Below, one piece after another: positions 37,401 to 45,500 of a stretch of DNA of 64,000 nt (the stretch's first letter is position 1; the number at the start of each line of letters is the position of its first letter). The stretch spans positions 26,654,631 through 26,718,630 of the forward strand of contig NC_085050.1 of assembly GCF_963662255.1 (NCBI RefSeq), given 5' to 3'. The notes under the pieces are model-generated. The model saw only the letters and a program-made list of their open reading frames with translations, had not been told where the DNA came from and made no database searches. The stretch is from Cinclus cinclus (Eukaryota; Chordata; Aves; Passeriformes; Cinclidae). The position numbers and the translations under genes are program-made.

Positions 37401-37480
37401 TGGAGCCATGGTCTGGAGAGCAGTCCTGGGAACGCCTCTTCCGTTCCTTGGTAAGGCCATAGTGGGATGCTCCTTTACAT
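4032..37480 (-). CDS. LNX1: LNX1, ligand of Numb protein X 1 (C-terminal 603 residues, nine exons)
   Basis: Join on the minus strand: 37480-37239, 35718-35563, 26759-26557, 24962-24591, 19718-19581, 14326-14149, 12268-12040, 5355-5197, 4167-4032, giving 1813 nt. LNX1 is a cytoplasmic RING-type E3 ubiquitin ligase and scaffold that binds Numb and many membrane-protein C-termini through PDZ domains. Seen here, numbered from the first residue in the window: NPAF at 54-57, a basic linker from about 82, PDZ1 about 145-232, PDZ2 about 253-337, PDZ3 about 380-467 and PDZ4 about 511-598, ending in TFL. The close match to human LNX1 throughout, and FIP1L1 as neighbour, favour LNX1 over its paralogue LNX2. 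All nine exons join without a frame break and every splice site is GT-AG. The RING domain and start codon lie beyond the right edge, so the gene is partial in this window. Confidence 0.96.
4168..5196 (-). other. LNX1: LNX1 last intron
   Basis: A 1029-bp intron with GT-AG ends on the minus strand. About a third of it is a CR1 LINE fragment (4437-4790, annotated separately). The rest is AT-rich unique sequence with no exon recognised. Confidence 0.9.
4437..4790 (-). mobile_element. CR1 LINE fragment, 3' end
   Basis: Read on the minus strand, this is the 3' end of a 5'-truncated CR1. The plus strand starts with a degenerate copy of the terminal octamer region (gaatcacagaagg), then 'aattccaacccctttgttct', 'aggttggtcaaagccccagccaacct' in pieces, and 'gggcaatctgttccagtgcctc'. 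It is clearly diverged from consensus, so it is an old insertion. Its orientation is the same as LNX1 transcription. Confidence 0.85.
5197..5355 (-). CDS. LNX1: LNX1 exon encoding first half of PDZ4
   Basis: This 159-nt exon has one base completing an Arg codon, 52 codons and two bases carried over. The product starts [20 protein letters not shown], and SLGFSI is the carboxylate-binding loop of PDZ4. It continues [20 protein letters not shown] and ends AYNDGRIR at the exon junction. The residues match human LNX1 closely. The acceptor is tttcag|GTATTT and the donor attag|gtaatt. Confidence 0.97.
5356..12039 (-). other. LNX1: LNX1 intron (6.7 kb)
   Basis: A long intron of unique AT-rich sequence. 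I found no exon, CR1 copy or RNA gene in it. The one oddity is a small CpG-dense hairpin at 11463-11499. Open frames in the 10.1-10.9 kb and 8.0-8.5 kb stretches show no family resemblance and look like chance. Confidence 0.85.
12040..12268 (-). CDS. LNX1: LNX1 exon: end of PDZ3 and PDZ3-PDZ4 linker
   Basis: The exon is 229 nt: two bases completing a Gly codon, 75 codons and two bases carried over. It begins [20 protein letters not shown] and completes PDZ3 with the strand [11 protein letters not shown] variable acidic linker follows ([16 protein letters not shown]). The exon ends with the conserved block [15 protein letters not shown] before PDZ4, and human LNX1 has a nearly identical [13 protein letters not shown]. 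The acceptor is ctcag|GTGACA and the donor cacg|gtaagt. Confidence 0.97.
12269..14148 (-). other. LNX1: LNX1 intron (1.9 kb)
   Basis: Unique sequence between the two exons of PDZ3. No repeat, exon or RNA gene was recognised. A 121-codon minus-strand frame at 13304-13669 lacks any known motif and I do not treat it as coding. Confidence 0.85.
14149..14326 (-). CDS. LNX1: LNX1 exon encoding first half of PDZ3
   Basis: A 178-nt exon starting in phase 0 with AGC, 59 codons and one base carried over. The product starts [20 protein letters not shown] and contains the PDZ3 loop [12 protein letters not shown]. It then reads [20 protein letters not shown] and ends DSRIKTG across the junction. This block is almost identical to human LNX1. 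The acceptor is cattgcag|AGCACC and the donor aacag|gtaaaa. Confidence 0.97.
14327..19580 (-). other. LNX1: LNX1 intron (5.3 kb)
   Basis: Mostly AT-rich unique sequence. A less AT-rich part around 17080-17600 carries overlapping open frames on both strands (193 codons on minus, 17003-17584), with no recognisable domain. A perfect 13-bp inverted repeat lies at 18225-18285. No mobile element was recognised. Confidence 0.85.
19581..19718 (-). CDS. LNX1: LNX1 exon: last strand of PDZ2 and PDZ2-PDZ3 linker
   Basis: A 138-nt exon, exactly 46 codons, phase 0 at both ends. It starts [20 protein letters not shown], which closes PDZ2 (human has ASERRVHLVVSRQ). It then runs into a variable Ser/Pro/Gly linker, [19 protein letters not shown]. 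It is visibly more GC-rich than its surroundings. Because both ends are phase 0, skipping it would keep the frame but remove the last strand of PDZ2. The acceptor is cccgcag|GCCAGC and the donor caag|gtgagg. Confidence 0.96.
19719..24590 (-). other. LNX1: LNX1 intron (4.9 kb)
   Basis: Unique AT-rich sequence with a G11 run at 21873-21883, an A16 run at 23556-23571 and an AT-rich near-perfect palindrome at 24310-24343. No exon or mobile element was recognised. Confidence 0.85.
24310..24343. repeat. AT-rich 34-bp near-perfect palindrome
   Basis: The two halves are reverse complements except for one mismatched pair, at the 13th base from each end. It sits inside a (TATAGA)-like low-complexity stretch, about 24283-24355. 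It lies in an LNX1 intron, 250 bp downstream of the donor of exon 24591-24962. It may simply be a degenerate microsatellite. Confidence 0.8.
24591..24962 (-). CDS. LNX1: LNX1 exon: end of PDZ1 and most of PDZ2
   Basis: A 372-nt exon, 124 codons, phase 0 at both ends, and the largest LNX1 exon in the window. It begins [20 protein letters not shown], completing PDZ1 at LRLTVLRE. After a short Arg/Ser linker, PDZ2 begins at [20 protein letters not shown], with LGIKL as its carboxylate loop. It continues [20 protein letters not shown] and [11 protein letters not shown] and ends AAQLIQ. The acceptor is cttccag|GTAAATG, so the exon itself starts with a donor-like GTAAAT. The donor is acag|gtttgt. 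The match to human LNX1 is close. Confidence 0.97.
24963..26556 (-). other. LNX1: LNX1 intron (1.6 kb)
   Basis: It holds an exact 20-bp tandem duplication at 26497-26536, close to the donor of the upstream exon. A 200-codon plus-strand open frame at 25661-26263 has no recognised domain. No mobile element was recognised. Confidence 0.85.
26497..26536. repeat. 20-bp exact tandem duplication
   Basis: The unit catcaggatatttttatctc occurs twice without mismatch. The array starts 20 bp inside the intron from the 5' splice site at 26556/26555 of an LNX1 exon. Confidence 0.95.
26557..26759 (-). CDS. LNX1: LNX1 exon encoding first half of PDZ1
   Basis: The exon is 203 nt: two bases completing a Gly codon and 67 codons, ending in phase 0. 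It starts [20 protein letters not shown], then the PDZ1 loop [30 protein letters not shown] and PGDMILK. The acceptor is ttccag|GTTTTC. A second AG 10 nt further in would shift the frame. The donor aaag|gtacag is weak, matching the consensus only at the first three intron bases. A better-looking GAG|GTATGA lies 16 nt downstream but would also break the frame. Confidence 0.96.
29828..29857. repeat. (ATAA)n microsatellite
   Basis: A perfect tetranucleotide array of about 7.5 units in the LNX1 intron. Confidence 0.97.
31424..31492. repeat. (ATCT)n microsatellite
   Basis: A tetranucleotide array, uninterrupted for about 14 units (31424-31479). It is followed by two imperfect units and a short TA/TG-rich stretch. 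Its length suggests it is polymorphic. Confidence 0.97.
35563..35718 (-). CDS. LNX1: LNX1 exon: basic linker before PDZ1
   Basis: This 156-nt exon has two bases completing a Thr codon, 51 codons and one base carried over. It starts [20 protein letters not shown] and then [12 protein letters not shown], a strongly basic block also present in human LNX1. A variable acidic tail follows ([15 protein letters not shown]). This region separates the NPAY-type motif from PDZ1. The acceptor is gttgcag|CTCGAC and the donor gaag|gtaatg. Confidence 0.96.
35719..37238 (-). other. LNX1: LNX1 intron (1.5 kb)
   Basis: Unique sequence with no repeat or exon recognised. Confidence 0.85.
37239..37480 (-). CDS. 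LNX1: LNX1 exon with the Numb-binding NPAY-type motif (NPAF here)
   Basis: This 242-nt exon has one base completing a codon, 80 codons and one base carried over. It starts [20 protein letters not shown], the block that in human LNX1 follows either the RING/zinc-finger region (p80) or a short alternative N-terminus (p70). Further on it reads [20 protein letters not shown]. Human has NPAY at this place, the motif bound by the Numb PTB domain; here the codon at 37311-37309 is TTC, giving NPAF as in the paralogue LNX2. The acceptor is ttcttag|ATGTAA and the donor agaa|gtaaga. An upstream exon must end with two bases of a codon. Confidence 0.96.
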
Positions 37481-37892
37481 CTAAGAAGGGAGGGAAAGAG
37501 AGACATGATAGCAAGTTGTGTTTAAATGCTGAGTGCTTAGGGAAATTATCTGTTTGCAAGGAATCACTTGGAGTTGTGGTGATCATGGTGACGAGTGAAA
37601 TATGGATGATTAACATGAGGTAAAAATGCCAGTGTGTGCTTCAGAGGAGGTGAATTACTGCCTTACATGGGAAGAGTGCTGCTGGTCAAGGAAAAATAGA
37701 GAGCCTCAGCCTTGTGCGTAGTCTTACGGGTATAAATAGTTACCGTGAATGAAAGAGGACAAGAATAGCAGGTGGCTAATTAAGGCAGAGGCTACAGTCT
37801 GTAACTTCCTACTTGCCTCTGGTTGATGAAGGAGAGCAGGATGAGGCCTGATAGATTCTCTGGGTCTGCTAGTGAAATAAAAGGTACCTTAC

Positions 37893-38170
37893 CTAGTCCT
37901 GCCTCCTGAAAAACCCTCCTGGCCCCCAAGGAGGCCACATGTGGAGCATGGCACTGTGTCTATGGAGACCAGAGCAAACGATAAAGGGAGGGCTGCAGGT
38001 GGGACCTGAACACCTGGGGGCTGCAGGAATCCATGCCCCACATGATGTCTGTACAGATCATTCACTACTTGAACTGCATCTGATGAATTTTTTTCAAATT
38101 CAGCCACAGAGATCAAGTTGCCAATTCTGCTATTCCAGCTCATTTGAGACACAAAAAATAGGCAGGTCAT
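37893..38170 (-). other. Candidate alternative first exon of LNX1 (hypothetical)
   Basis: On the minus strand an ATG at 38170-38168, with A at -3, opens a frame of 92 codons. It ends in ACT AG followed by a strong donor, GTAAGG, at 37892. The two leftover bases AG join the first base A of exon 37239-37480 to make AGA, so the frame runs on into CKGASHYG. The predicted start is MTCLFFVSQMSWNS, unlike the human p70 N-terminus. Alternatively, a good pyrimidine tract and AG would define a 67-nt exon (37893-37959), which would not keep the frame as an internal exon. No homology supports either reading, so this could be chance. Confidence 0.25.
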
Positions 38171-38562
38171 TGTCTTGAAGGAAGAGGTACAAATGGGAAT
38201 AGGACGTCCCACTGTCTCAGAGTCAAGGAGGGAGTGCAGAGCACCCACCAAGGGGCTGGGACCAGGTCCTCGTGCCAAGGTCCTTTGGCCAGCCTGAGAC
38301 TTCACCAGCCTGGGGACTTCAAGGAAGGCTCTAAACTACTTCTGGAGGCAAATCCACTGTTTCTAGTGGAGAAACACATGTTCCAAAAAGAGCTGAAGAT
38401 ACAGCATTATAAGGGGCAAATTACAAGCCTGCTTTGAAACAAACTTAAGCTTCCAACTATCTGCTCTAGATTCACCCTAGACAGCAAAGGCAGGACCAAG
38501 CATGGCATTTCTTTTTTAGGACTCATGAAAGAAAGTCACTTGAGTGAAATTAAAGGTCACTG

Positions 38563-38628
38563 TAGTCTTCATGAGTCAGTATTCAATTAAAACTATAGTC
38601 TTTATGAGTCAGTATTCAATTAAAACTA
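38563..38628. repeat. 33-bp tandem duplication, each copy with an AP-1 site
   Basis: Two adjacent 33-bp copies (38563-38595 and 38596-38628) differ at one base. Each contains TGAGTCA, the consensus AP-1 site, at 38572-38578 and 38605-38611. The array lies about 1.1 kb upstream of LNX1 exon 37239-37480. Confidence 0.95.
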
Positions 38629-41513
38629 TGAAATAACTAAAAAAGACAGAGTGACCAAAGACACAGCACTTGTGACTTCTCCAGCACCACTTCTGCCCAC
38701 CGCCCACCCACTAGAACCACATACAGTGCATTAAAAAAAGAAAAATCTGCCTTTTAATCATAATCTAATGAGCTTGGCCTACTTTCAGTTATTATTATCC
38801 CTTCCTTCATAGCAAAGGCTAACTGATGACTTTTATGAAAGTGCCTTGTAGGACAAACTCACAGAAATAGCTGCAGAAACCCTTAGGGATAGAAAGCTCT
38901 TCGCAATATATGGCATGCACAGAAGGCAATGCATAATGCATACAGTACACAGTGCTAGTGGGTTAAGTGTTATGAAAATAAATAGTGCATTGAACAGAAG
39001 ACTTGGAAGAGAAATGATTATGGAAGCAGCTCCTGAGACAGAAAGATGATATGAGGAGATGTCATGGAGCTCTCTGTATCAGGTTCAGAGTAGCAGTTTA
39101 ATTTCTATCATGGTACTGACATTTGATGAGACAATTGAATTAGAATCATTTTTTGGCAGTAGGTTATGGTTTACCATAATTTACCTTATGCTGCTTCTGA
39201 CAACTTTTATCTGAAAGGGGGGAAAAATACCCAAACTAAACTCTGTCATATTGATGCAAGTGCGTAAGGGTTATGCATATGCTTTAAGTCTTGGATAGGA
39301 ATGTCTGTAAGAGAAGTTATTTCTGAAACTTTTCACAAGCAAAATGAAGCATCTCAGAAGAAAATATTCTTGTGGAAGAGAAGGCTGCCCAACTGCTTCA
39401 AAAGACCAATGAAAAGCTGTTTGAGGCACCCATTGCAAGGCAACAGTAACTATGAAAAGAAAGGAAGAGCTCTCCTGCCTCCATTGCAGGAGGTATTTTT
39501 CTATTTCTTTCCAGATTTTCTCACTGCCCCAGAACCCTAAACAATGGCAGGATGCTCTCCTTTAGATTTCATGGGAAGAAAAAGCAGAAAGGCCTTTTCC
39601 CTCTTTCTACTCAACTAAACTTCTTTGACCCAGTGTTTTGGAAACCCATCCTTGACATCTCCCTCTTTCAGTAAAGCCACATTTGCTAATCCAGCCTATG
39701 AATGCTTGACAAAATAGTTTAAAAATAGTCTAAAAACCCAACATAAAGAAGTGGCTTTGGGGAGCACTGTTTGCTGTTCTCAGAAGACAATCTCTGCTTT
39801 ACAGCACTCTTGCAAAGCTTCAGAATATGAGATATTCCTACTCCTCCTCATTTTATTTCATTTGCCTGTATTTTTCCCATGTCAGTAAAATTTCAGTGGC
39901 TGATACTAGAACATCAGCCTTGTGAATGGGTTCTCAAATACAGATGTTTTTTTTTTTTTTACTCTGTAGGTTGTATGAAGATCAGTATGAAGACCAGAAG
40001 CATCTCTGCCCAAAGATTCCTAGGTATTTGGATTCCATCACTGCCTGGTGCCCATCTGCTGTTCCCTGCTACAGCCTTCCCTTTCTGTGGAAATCCTCAC
40101 TTGCTGCTGCTAGCTGCACTGCAGACACAGAGTCAACAGCTTCATTCCAACAGCAACGAACAGAAGACAGCTACTTTGAATGTAGAGAGGACTGACACAG
40201 TTTAAGATGTGGCTTATTGAAGAAGACAAGTTGTCATGATACAAAGCACAAAGCATATCTTTCTAGCTCTGCCAGAAACAGTTAAAGAACCAGAGCTCTT
40301 CAAGTATGATCACTGAAGCTATTTCTTAACTAATTGTGGCAGGCATAAATGAACACAAATCAAACCCTCTTTCTTCAGATTAACACAGTATCCTTGAAGA
40401 AGAAGAAAAAAAAAAGTCCCAAGACCTCAAACTTGTAATAAAATTTGCAACAGCATCTCTTCACTTTCATTGTTTTGCTTGTGCTGACACTGCTGTGATA
40501 ACAGAAAACAGAAGAGACGACTGTCTAAGTGGAATCATATTTATAGTGTCTAAGCTACATTTTTCCATATGGTTGGATTTGGCTCCCAGAAAAGAGAGTA
40601 ACATAAAACAGCTACATGCCAGTAGTAATTAGCTCTCTCATTGTGAGTATTAATCACAATGCCTGATTTGCAGCTGGAAGAGTGGGATACCTGATTAACG
40701 TAGCCAGTTAGAAAGTGAACTGAACACTGTCTGCAGGCCAAGGTGAACTACAGATTTATGTTTCTTCTCAGTCGCGCTGGACAGTGAGTACATCCGTGCA
40801 GCCGTGCGATACTGAAACAATTTGAAGGCCAAAGCCCAGAGAGATAAACAGACATGAATAATGGGTGTTATACAGGTCATGCCATTAAAGCAGTGTCACT
40901 AGGTGCATACAGGAAACTGAGAAAATTGTCTCTTCTGTTTGCACAGCCTCTTCTATGAAGCAGATGTCTGCAGTCTGAAATTCTGGCCATATGAGCTAAC
41001 CGCTGGGCAGTATGAGAGCAGTGGTGGCTGCTGAAATTTCACCCAGGGCTGCAATTCTGGCTGGTATCAACACTAGCAGCTACAGGGCAATCTCTGCCCT
41101 GCACCCTGTTCCACGCTTGAGAGACACTGCACTCCAGGCTTCAGGAACAGCACATCCAATGAGCCAGAGCAAGGGGATCCAAAACCCTGTGGCTGCCTTA
41201 ACTTGGTCCTACCATTTGTAAAAACAACCTTCAGTTGAAGTCAAGGCCAACAGAAACAAATCCACGTAATTTAAAATGCAAATTAAAACTGTGCTTTGAA
41301 AAGAGAGTTCTCCTTGAAACATCCCTGACTTGCACAGCAAAGGAAGAACTGAAACTAAGATTGACCTCAAGGATTTAAATTACCCAGGCTGACATAGGGA
41401 AAAAATGTAAAGCCAAAACATAAGCAAGGACAACTGCATGGATTTTTTTCACCTCTCTCTTCTAGTGATATAAATAAAACAATTCCACAGGTAAAAAATA
41501 TATGTATATGTTT

Positions 41514-41592
41514 GCCCATGGCAGGGGGACTGGAACTAGATGATCTTTACAGTTACTTCCAACACAAACCGTTCTATGATTATGTGATTTAT
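41514..41592 (+). mobile_element. CR1 LINE 3' tail (short)
   Basis: The sequence from 'catggcagggggactggaac' through 'tagatgatctttacag' to 'ccgttctatgattatgtgat' is the last 80 bp of an avian CR1 in plus orientation, including a degenerate terminal octamer repeat. The rest of the element is missing, as usual for 5'-truncated CR1. It is antisense to LNX1. Confidence 0.9.
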
Positions 41593-42506
41593 AATGCATG
41601 TGCTGTTAAAAATGCCCTGCCTTCTGTGTCACTTCACAATCAATCTCTGCTAGCGCATGGTAAAAAAAGTGAATCTGAAGAGTCACCGTGGTTGTGACCC
41701 AGGCCCGACAAAAATAAACTGAACAGATTACAAATAAACCCTCTCCTGCCCAGTTCCAGTAGTGTTTTCTCAACCTTACTTCCAGCACCATTCATATTTT
41801 GGAGCTGTTTTCCTTTAGTGCAGAAGCAGCGGACACATTGTCGGAATGCAATTAAGAATAATGTATACAAAGCACTTAAGATTGCCCATCAAAAGAAAAT
41901 ACTGCATAATGGGCTGTCATTGCCGTTCCAAAGCTAAACCCTGATCAGCGTAGACAACTATGTTTCAGCTATGGTCACACTGCAAGCAGCCTCATCCCTG
42001 TGTAATTTGGTTTTGACACAAGCCGGGGTCCAAAGTATCAACAGCGTGCATCATACCCCTGTTACACAAACTCCCTGAATGCTCTAGCACCCATAAACTA
42101 ATCCAGTGGAAAGGATGATGGAGAAACCAAAGCTGATCAACAGGGAGAATCCTAGATAAACAGGTGGTGATAACCTCACTTGTGAGACCCCGGTGAGAGG
42201 TTCCTGCTGTGCCTGGGAAGAAAGGAAGAGATGGGGTTTAATTGGAGAGGTGGACTCACAAGAGATGTTGATAATTCCTGCCCCACAGGAACCATTCATA
42301 CCATGTGTGAATTAGCAGTGACAGTAGTCCAAACATAACCCAAACACCAACCACATGGATTTCAGGCCAAGCACCTAAACTCTGAAGTTTTCTGAAAATC
42401 CATCACAAGGAAGGGAAGTGACTTGATCAGTTGTCAGACAGGGCTAACACCAACTCTTCTGATCTCACTTTTGCCAACAGTGCACTCAAGAAATGAAGCC
42501 AAATAC

Positions 42507-42527
42507 AAAAAAAAAAAAAAAAAAAAA
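42507..42527. repeat. A21 homopolymer run
   Basis: An uninterrupted run of 21 A in the large LNX1 intron. No retrocopy is attached to it, because the upstream sequence shows no gene-like frame. Confidence 0.97.
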
Positions 42528-45500
42528 GAAGCAAGGCACCTGAACTCCCACTATATGCCATGTTAGAGATATAAGCTAAAATGCAGCAAATACATGATCT
42601 CCCATCCAGTCCAACCACACTGGTGCTAAAGAGGTCAGAGACATCAATATCTTTGGCAGTGAAGATGACCCCTACCCAGCTGCTCTTTGAACCTGATGAC
42701 ATTGTAACATTTTTGCCCAGAAAACTAGCTTTTGTGAATTCTGGTCCTATGTACAAAAATTCTCTTATTTTTTTTCTTTTTCTGCTATATAGGGAAATCA
42801 ATCCTGGAACACAGCACTTCACAGAAATTATTTTTCCTTGGTAATTCTGAGTTCCTGCAATGATTAACTATTGTGTGAATGCTGCATACAGAAAAAAGCT
42901 TCAAAAGTACCTGATTTTGGTTTTTTTTAAATGTGTGTGCCTTTCCTGCTTTTTATAAAGAACTGTCTCATGTCAAGAACAATCCTGAAGCTACTGTAAT
43001 CATCAGCTATGGCTAGGAAGGTCCTGCCTACATTAAACCTTACTCAATACTGATAAAGAAGGAATGAGCTGTATAAAAAGCAAAGCTTAAATTTCTGGAT
43101 TACAGTTTCCAGTGAACATTTGCTGAAAGACAGGCTGCAAAACCCATATCTAAGCAGGCAACTAGAAACAGGCTGGTCTGCACCTGCACTTGAATTTCAT
43201 AATGCCAGCAATATTTCCAGGTGCTTGCCACTGCTGTTCTGTGCACTCTGTACCCTGTCATTGATGCACTCAGGTATCCTCTCCCTGATGTTCTCTCAGT
43301 CAGAGACTTGCCATCTTGTTTCGGGGGAAAAGAATCCATATTTTTTCACTTAAGTGGGAAATGATCCCAGTTACTACTGCTCTTTCACTTCAATAACCCT
43401 GCAAACAAAGGCCTTTTAGAGACAGTTTCCTGACACCTGGGGCATCAGGGCTGGCTGGGAGGGCAGCATGGGCTTGTGCCATGATCCCTGCTGCCTCTGG
43501 AGGGCTGAGGGTCAGCAAGTCCTTCCTACAGTTCCATAAACACTGCTCTTCTCGGTGTCAGCACAGAGATGGCTATGATAGAAACTAAGAAGAGGCAAAT
43601 GGCTTCTCTGTCTAGCTGTCAGAGAGATTTTCTCATGCTGTTTGCTCTCTATTGTCAGCCAGAGGCCTTTGCTATAGTAAAGCACATAACAGACTTAGTG
43701 GTTCTGTATTTCTGCATTACTAATTTCTAAATATTTATAAGGGTCCTCATAACATTTACTGTTTTAAGCTATTTAGCTTAAATATTTTCCCACAAGATAG
43801 GAAAACTTCTCACATATTTAATTGTTTCATAATTTCTGCATATTCCCTTTATGGTTTCCTAAGGGCTTTTTCCACACTTTTTGTGTTAATGAAGACATCA
43901 CAATTCAATAAATTCTGGAAAACTACCTTACTAACAAAGCCTAAAACTGTGCTTTGTCCTATCTGTAAAGATCTGACCCCAGGGAAGGGCTGTCATTTTC
44001 ACACTGCTTTTGCACTAAGGTGCTGTCAAACAAAATGTATTTGTGCAGACTTGGTGTCAGGCACAAACTGAACAAGCATTCAATGAAAACCAAGTACCTA
44101 TTTCATATTTGACTGCTCATACTATAAAAGGGGGGGGGGATCTCCATATTTCCTACTAGTTTTCAGGAGAGCTGAAAGAACTTGGAACACATTTTTAATC
44201 TTAAATATAATGTAGAGCTTCAAATTCATGTGCATGCCAACGAAGTATCATCAAACATGAAGTCATGTTTAAGATTTCTTCCCCCCTTCTCTTTAAAACT
44301 CAGAAAGTTGTATTTCAACCACCATTTTGAGCTTCTCTTATGAAATCTTTTAAAGGGCCCATTCTATCTAGCATCTATCATGGGAACAGGAAATCTGAAG
44401 AAGTTGGAAAACAATATTAGTTGCCTGCAATTGTGGACAAAAATCATGGCTGGGATTATTGTGCAATGATCCCAGTTATTGTTGGGACTAAGTACAAATT
44501 GTTGGTCCAGATCATGTTCTCTTTCTCTCCTGACACTTCTTTCAGGCCATTACTTTGTCACTGATGATTTTGAAACTACAGCTGTACTGATTTTTGTTCA
44601 AGGTGGGATTATCATTTCAACTTCTAGTCTTAAAGCAATCCAACAAATTTCAGCTGTTTTACATATAGGAGACTGGAGCTGTAAATTGCTAGAGAGAGCT
44701 GAGATGGGCAAGACGGCACCTAGGCTGGAAATTCAACTTTTTTTTACAAGTTAGCACACCTTGCTTTTGCTTAACATAACTACTTCTTTAGAGAAGCCAA
44801 TATTCACAATTGACTTGGTGAATATTGCTTTTGCTTCACCTTCTGTGCCCATTTCCCCCGTGTCCATGTCACAAATGCTCTGAGAACACACAAAGGCATC
44901 AACAGACTGTTCCCATTGCTCACATAAGGCATAGCCTAGCGTTGCTTCTAGAGCCTGTACCTTTTCCAATACTGCCTTTAAATGCAATGCTTGTAGAGCA
45001 CAAGTAGACCTGGAGCTACAAAACTGAGGAGTTAAGCAGGGTGGAAGACTCCAGTCAGTCTATTATTCACTATTTTCTCCTAGATTACAAACAAATTAAT
45101 TCGCCTATGTTACTCCTAAACAAACATTTGTCATCACAGAGAAGATACTGGGCCAGATGTACAGTACCAGAGTGATTTTGTATGATACAAAACAGCAGTA
45201 TTTATTTATACTGAACTTAATTAAAGACTGAAGCTCCTGAAGAATGATCTACATATCTCATGCAATCTACTCACACCAGCTGACACAAGCAAGGAAAACA
45301 GAGGTAGCACACTATCTCTAATTCCTGGTAGGTGCTCAGGTACTGACACAACAAGGAACCTATGAGCACTTGGTTAGGAGATCCAGAGCAAAATAAGAGA
45401 GAAAAACAAGACACACGGGACTAGCAGTTTTGAGCTGGTGAGAGTCCATAAACCTTGCTGATGGCTCGAGATACTTACAGTGTTCAACAAATAACACATA

